Positions 58,100 to 64,000 of a stretch of DNA of 64,000 nt are shown one piece after another; the stretch's first letter is position 1; the number at the start of each line of letters is the position of its first letter. Source of the stretch: Galaxea fascicularis (taxonomy: Eukaryota > Cnidaria > Anthozoa > Scleractinia > Euphylliidae); assembly GCA_948470475.1 (NCBI GenBank), contig OX419344.1, positions 24,985,725 to 25,049,724 on the forward strand, read 5' to 3'. The notes below the pieces were generated by a model, which did not search any database, was not told the DNA's origin, and saw nothing but the letters and a program-made list of their open reading frames with translations. The position numbers were made by a program, and so were the translations under genes.

Positions 58100-60320
58100 T
58101 TTTGAATTTGGCTTAAACTTTGCCTATTTCAAAAAGGAACCTAGAAATCATCTGTAAATGCTTCCAAGAACTCCGAAAACATGATTTCTATTCTTATTTG
58201 AGCTATGTGCAAGATTTTAGCAAAGTTGAAATTTTCACCAAAACCCAAAGGGGGGACCACATGGTTTTGAGTCAAATTTTGAATTTGGCTTAAACTTTGC
58301 CTATTTCAAAAAGGAACCTAGAAATCATCTGTAAATGCTTCCAAGAACTCAGAAAACATGATTTCTATTCTTATTTGAGCTATGTGCAAGATTTTAGCAA
58401 AGTTGAAATTTTCACCAAAACCCAAAGGGGGGACCACATGGTTTTGAGTCAAATTTTGAATTTGGCTTAAACTTTGCCTACTTCAAAAAGGAACCTAGAA
58501 ATCATCTGTAAATGCTTCCAAGAACTCAGAAAACATGATTTCTATTCTTATTTCAGCTGTGTGCAAGATTTTAGCAAAGTTGAAATTTTCACCAAAACCC
58601 AAAGGGGGGACCACATGGTTTTGAGTCAAATTTTGAATTTGGCTTAAACTTTGCCTATTTCAAAAAGGAACCTAGAAATCATCTGTAAATGCTTCCAAGA
58701 ACTCCGAAAACATGATTTCTATTCTTATTTGAGCTGTGTGCAAGATTTTAGCAAAGTTGAAATTTTCACCAAAACCCAAAGGGGGGACCACATGGTTTTG
58801 AGTCAAATTTTGAATTTGGCTTAAACTTTGCCTACTTTAAAAAGGAACCTAGAAATCATCTGTAAATGCTTCCAAGAACTCCGAAAACATGATTTCTATT
58901 CTTATTTTAGCTGTGTGCAAGATTTTAGCAAAGTTGAAATTTTCACCAAAACCCAAAGGGGGGACCACATGGTTTTGAGTCAAATTTTGAATTTGGCTTA
59001 AACTTTGCCTACTTCAAAAAGGAACCTAGAAATCATCTGTAAATGCTTCCAAGAACTCAGAAAACATGATTTCTATTCTTATTTCAGCTGTGTGCAAGAT
59101 TTTAGCAAAGTTGAAATTTTCACCAAAACCCAAAGGGGGGACCACATGGTTTTGAGTCAAATTTTGAATTTGGCTTAAACTTTGCCTATTTCAAAAAGGA
59201 ACCTAGAAATCATCTGTAAATGCTTCCAAGAACTCCGAAAACATGATTTCTATTCTTATTTGAGCTATGTGCAAGATTTTAGCAAAGTTGAAATTTTCAC
59301 CAAAACCCAAAGGGGGGACCACATGGTTTTGAGTCAAATTTTGAATTTGGCTTAAACTTTGCCTATTTCAAAAAGGAACCTAGAAATCATCTGTAAATGC
59401 TTCCAAGAACTCAGAAAACATGATTTCTATTCTTATTTGAGCTATGTGCAAGATTTTAGCAAAGTTGAAATTTTCACCAAAACCCAAAGGGGGGACCACA
59501 TGGTTTTGAGTCAAATTTTGAATTTGGCTTAAACTTTGCCTACTTCAAAAAGGAACCTAGAAATCATCTGTAAATGCTTCCAAGAACTCAGAAAACATGA
59601 TTTCTATTCTTATTTCAGCTGTGTGCAAGATTTTAGCAAAGTTGAAATTTTCACCAAAACCCAAAGGGGGGACCACATGGTTTTGAGTCAAATTTTGAAT
59701 TTGGCTTAAACTTTGCCTATTTCAAAAAGGAACCTAGAAATCATCTGTAAATGCTTCCAAGAACTCCGAAAACATGATTTCTATTCTTATTTGAGCTGTG
59801 TGCAAGATTTTAGCAAAGTTGAAATTTTCACCAAAACCCAAAGGGGGGACCACATGGTTTTGAGTCAAATTTTGAATTTGGCTTAAACTTTGCCTACTTT
59901 AAAAAGGAACCTAGAAATCATCTGTAAATGCTTCCAAGAACTCCGAAAACATGATTTCTATTCTTATTTTAGCTGTGTGCAAGATTTTAGCAAAGTTGAA
60001 ATTTTCACCAAAACCCAAAGGGGGGACCACATGGTTTTGAGTCAAATTTTGAATTTGGCTTAAACTTTGCCTACTTCAAAAAGGAACCTAGAAATCATCT
60101 GTAAATGCTTCCAAGAACTCAGAAAACATGATTTCTATTCTTATTTCAGCTGTGTGCAAGATTTTAGCAAAGTTGAAATTTTCACCAAAACCCAAAGGGG
60201 GGACCACATGGTTTTGAGTCAAATTTTGAATTTGGCTTAAACTTTGCCTATTTCAAAAAGGAACCTAGAAATCACCTGTAAATGCTTCCAAGAACTCCGA
60301 AAACATGATTTCTATTCTTA
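58100..60320. repeat. Six-monomer (1062-bp) tandem higher-order duplication
   Basis: The change ctactTtaaaaagg occurs at 58838 and 59900, 1062 bp (6 x 177) apart. It is followed in both copies by ttattTtagctg. The same pair of changes also occurs once at 40784, 102 monomers earlier. Confidence 0.65.
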
Positions 60321-63300
60321 TTTCAGCTGTGTGCAAGATTTTAGCAAAGTTGAAATTTTCACCAAAACCCAAAGGGGGGACCACATGGTTTTGAGTCAAA
60401 TTTTGAATTTGGCTTAAACTTTGCCTACTTCAAAAAGGAACCTAGAAATCATCTGTAAATGCTTCCAAGAACTCAGAAAACATGATTTCTATTCTTATTT
60501 CAGCTGTGTGCAAGATTTTAGCCAAGTTGAAATTTTCACCAAAACCCAAAGGGGGGACCACATGGTTTTGAGTCAAATTTTGAATTTGGCTTAAACTTTG
60601 CCTATTTCAAAAAGGAACCTAGAAATCATCTGTAAATGCTTCCAAGAACTCCGAAAACATGATTTCTATTCTTATTTGAGCTGTGTGCAAGATTTTAGCA
60701 AAGTTGAAATTTTCACCAAAACCCAAAGGGGGGACCACATGGTTTTGAGTCAAATTTTAAATTTGGCTTAAACTTTGCCTACTTCAAAAAGGAACCTAGA
60801 AATCATCTGTAAATGCTTCCAAGAACTCAGAAAACATGATTTCTATTCTTATTTCAGCTGTGTGCAAGATTTTAGCAAAGTTGAAATTTTCACCAAAACC
60901 CAAAGGGGGGACCACATGGTTTTGAGTCAAATTTTGAATTTGCCTTAAACTTTGCCTATTTCAAAAAGGAACCTAGAAATCATCTGTAAATGCTTCCAAG
61001 AACTGCAAAAACATGATTTCTATTCTTATTTGAGCTGTGTGCAAGATTTTAGCAAAGTTGAAATTTTCACCAAAACCCAAAGGGGGGACCACATGGTTTT
61101 GAGTCAAATTTTGAATTTGGCTTAAACTTTGCCTATTTCAAAAAGGAACCTAGAAATCATCTGTAAATGCTTCCAAGAACTCAGAAAACATGATTTCTAT
61201 TCTTATTTGAGCTGTGTGCAAGATTTTAGCAAAGTTGAAATTTTCACCAAAACCCAAAGGGGGGACCACATGGTTTTGAGTCAAATTTTAAATTTGGCTT
61301 AAACTTTGCCTACTTCAAAAAGGAACCTAGAAATCATCTGTAAATGCTTCCAAGAACTCCGAAAACATGATTTCTATTCTTATTTCAGCTGTGTGCAAGA
61401 TTTTAGCAAAGTTGAAATTTTCACCAAAACCCAAAGGGGGGACCACATGGTTTTGAGTCAAATTTTGAATTTGGCTTAAACTTTGCCTATTTCAAAAAGG
61501 AACCTAGAAATCATCTGTAAATGCTTCCAAGAACTCCGAAAACATGATTTCTATTCTTATTTCAGCTGTGTGCAAGATTTTAGCAAAGTTGAAATTTTCA
61601 CCAAAACCCAAAGGGGGGACCACATGGTTTTGAGTCAAATTTTGAATTTGGCTTAAACTTTGCCTACTTCAAAAAGGAACCTAGAAATCATCTGTAAATG
61701 CTTCCAAGAACTCCGAAAACATGATTTCTATTCTTATTTCAGCTGTGTGCAAGATTTTAGCAAAGTTGAAATTTTCACCAAAACCCAAAGGGGGGACCAC
61801 ATGGTTTTGAGTCAAATTTTGAATTTGGCTTAAACTTTGCCTATTTCAAAAAGGAACCTAGAAATCATCTGTAAATGCTTCCAAGAACTCCGAAAACATG
61901 ATTTCTATTCTTATTTGAGCTGTGTGCAAGATTTTAGCAAAGTTGAAATTTTCACCAAAACCCAAAGGGGGGACCACATGGTTTTGAGTCAAATTTTGAA
62001 TTTGGCTTAAACTTTGCCTACTTCAAAAAGGAACCTAGAAATCATCTGTAAATGCTTCCAAGAACTCAGAAAACATGATTTCTATTCTTATTTTAGCTGT
62101 GTGCAAGATTTTAGCAAAGTTGAAATTTTCACCAAAACCCAAAGGGGGGACCACATGGTTTTGAGTCAAATTTTGAATTTGGCTTAAACTTTGCCTACTT
62201 CAAAAAGGAACCTAGAAATCATCTGTAAATGCTTCCAAGAACTCAGAAAACATGATTTCTATTCTTATTTCAGCTGTGTGCAAGATTTTAGCAAAGTTGA
62301 AATTTTCACCAAAACCCAAAGGGGGGACCACATGGTTTTGAGTCAAATTTTGAATTTGGCTTAAACTTTGCCTATTTCAAAAAGGAACCTAGAAATCACC
62401 TGTAAATGCTTCCAAGAACTCCGAAAACATGATTTCTATTCTTATTTGAGCTGTGTGCAAGATTTTAGCAAAGTTGAAATTTTCACCAAAACCCAAAGGG
62501 GGGACCACATGGTTTTGAGTCAAATTTTGAATTTGGCTTAAACTTTGCCTACTTCAAAAAGGAACCTAGAAATCATCTGTAAATGCTTCCAAGAACTCAG
62601 AAAACATGATTTCTATTCTTATTTCAGCTGTGTGCAAGATTTTAGCAAAGTTGAAATTTTCACCAAAACCCAAAGGGGGGACCACATGGTTTTGAGTCAA
62701 ATTTTGAATTTGGCTTAAACTTTGCCTATTTCAAAAAGGAACCTAGAAATCATCTGTAAATGCTTCCAAGAACTCCGAAAACATGATTTCTATTCTTATT
62801 TGAGCTGTGTGCAAGATTTTAGCAAAGTTGAAATTTTCACCAAAACCCAAAGGGGGGACCACATGGTTTTGAGTCAAATTTTGAATTTGGCTTAAACTTT
62901 GCCTATTTCAAAAAGGAACCTAGAAATCATCTGTAAATGCTTCCAAGAACTCAGAAAACATGATTTCTATTCTTATTTCAGCTGTGTGCAAGATTTTAGC
63001 AAAGTTGAAATTTTCACCAAAACCCAAAGGGGGGACCACATGGTTTTGAGTCAAATTTTGAATTTGGCTTAAACTTTGCCTATTTCAAAAAGGAACCTAG
63101 AAATCATCTGTAAATGCTTCCAAGAACTCCGAAAACATGATTTCTATTCTTATTTGAGCTGTGTGCAAGATTTTAGCAACGTTGAAATTTTCACCAAAAC
63201 CCAAAGGGGGGACCACATGGTTTTGAGTCAAATTTTGAATTTGGCTTAAACTTTGCCTATTTCAAAAAGGAACCTAGAAATCATCTGTAAATGCTTCCAA

Positions 63301-64000
63301 GAACTCAGAAAACATGATTTCTATTCTTATTTGAGCTGTGTGCAAGATTTTAGCAAAGTTGAAATTTTCACCAAAACCCAAAGGGGGGACCACATGGTTT
63401 TGAGTCAAATTTTAAATTTGGCTTAAACTTTGCCTACTTCAAAAAAGAACCTAGAAATCATCTGTAAATGCTTCCAAGAACTCCGAAAACATGATTTCTA
63501 TTCTTATTTCAGCTGTGTGCAAGATTTTAGCAAAGTTGAAATTTTCACCAAAACCCAAAGGGGGGACCACATGGTTTTGAGTCAAATTTTGAATTTGGCT
63601 TAAACTTTGCCTATTTCAAAAAGGAACCTAGAAATCATCTGTAAATGCTTCCAAGAACTCCGAAAACATGATTTCGATTCTTATTTCAGCTGTGTGCAAG
63701 ATTTTAGCAAAGTTGAAATTTTCACCAAAACCCAAAGGGGGGACCACATGGTTTTGAGTCAAATTTTGAATTTGGCTTAAACTTTGCCTACTTCAAAAAG
63801 GAACCTAGAAATCATCTGTAAATGCTTCCAAGAACTCCGAAAACATGATTTCTATTCTTATTTCAGCTGTGTGCAAGATTTTAGCAAAGTTGAAATTTTC
63901 ACCAAAACCCAAAGGGGGGACCACATGGTTTTGAGTCAAATTTTGAATTTGGCTTAAACTTTGCCTACTTCAAAAAGGAACCTAGAAATCATCTGTAAAT

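Larger units (their letters stand above)
25362..64000. repeat. 177-bp tandem satellite array, about 218 monomers, continuing past the window
   Basis: A head-to-tail array in one orientation. Landmarks in each monomer are: ggcttaaactttgcctactt, gaacctagaaatcatctgta, ccaagaactcagaaaacatg, agctgtgtgcaagattttag, caccaaaacccaaagggggg, gaccacatggttttgagtca and attttgaattt. The 'aaactttgcc' landmark falls at 25545, 25724, 25901, 26078, 26255 and so on, and at 63956. From 25724 to 63956 is 38,232 bp, exactly 216 x 177. Monomers differ at a small set of recurring sites (tActtc/tAtttc, ctcAg/ctcCg, tttCagc/tttGagc, ctGtgt/ctAtgt) and by rare private changes. No transposon or other insertion interrupts it. 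A regular, homogeneous, nucleosome-scale monomer with higher-order duplication is typical of centromeric or pericentromeric satellites; this role is inferred. Confidence 0.97.

Noticed and set aside
25362..64000. CRISPR-like array
   Set aside because: Whole 177-bp units are repeated with no unique spacers, in a clearly eukaryotic context.
25362..64000. CENP-B box in the monomer
   Set aside because: I looked for TTCG....A..CGGG on both strands of the consensus. The nearest stretch (cttccaagaactccgaaaac) does not fit.

Overview
The window looks like nuclear DNA of an invertebrate animal, most likely an anthozoan cnidarian (coral or sea-anemone type). Reasons: small phase-consistent exons with GT-AG introns, an animal RasGAP gene, AT-rich intergenic DNA packed with palindromic MITE-like elements, and several repeat families that look to me like ones from coral genomes. 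The lineage call is inference from pattern memory and was not checked by a search.

Region 1 (1 to about 4.9 kb) holds the 3' end of a GAP1-family Ras GTPase-activating protein gene (RASA2/RASA3 type). Seven exons on the + strand encode the PH domain, the Btk-type zinc motif and the C-terminal tail, ending in a stop at 4307-4309. Its introns carry MITEs. Region 2 (4.9 to 13.2 kb) is intergenic and repeat-rich. It contains several coding-like segments I cannot name, the clearest being a three-exon + strand gene or gene relic (8732-9559) that splices in frame, carries one internal stop and ends in a block resembling the histidine box of ubiquitin-specific proteases. Region 3 (13.2 to 25.3 kb) is a cluster of inverted-repeat elements. 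It includes a 0.9 kb foldback, a 0.9 kb AT-rich palindromic satellite with 18 octamer motifs, a second large foldback, a 2.4 kb tract of decayed GTCA repeats interrupted by a TIR element, a SINE-like element with a (TTA)n tail, a 5'-truncated LINE and a 0.7 kb TIR element. A few isolated exon candidates lie among them.

Region 4 (25,362 to the window end at 64,000) is one uninterrupted head-to-tail satellite array of a 177-bp monomer, about 218 copies, all in the same orientation. From 25,724 to 63,956 the array is exactly 216 x 177 bp, so there is no net length change over 38 kb. Private variants recur at exact multiples of 177 bp (4, 6, 8, 14, 15, 19, 21, 23, 26, 29 and 36 monomers), showing nested higher-order duplications. 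Monomer length, homogeneity and higher-order organisation are those of a centromeric or heterochromatic satellite. That role is a hypothesis, not something the sequence proves.

No RNA genes, CRISPR arrays or prokaryotic features were seen.
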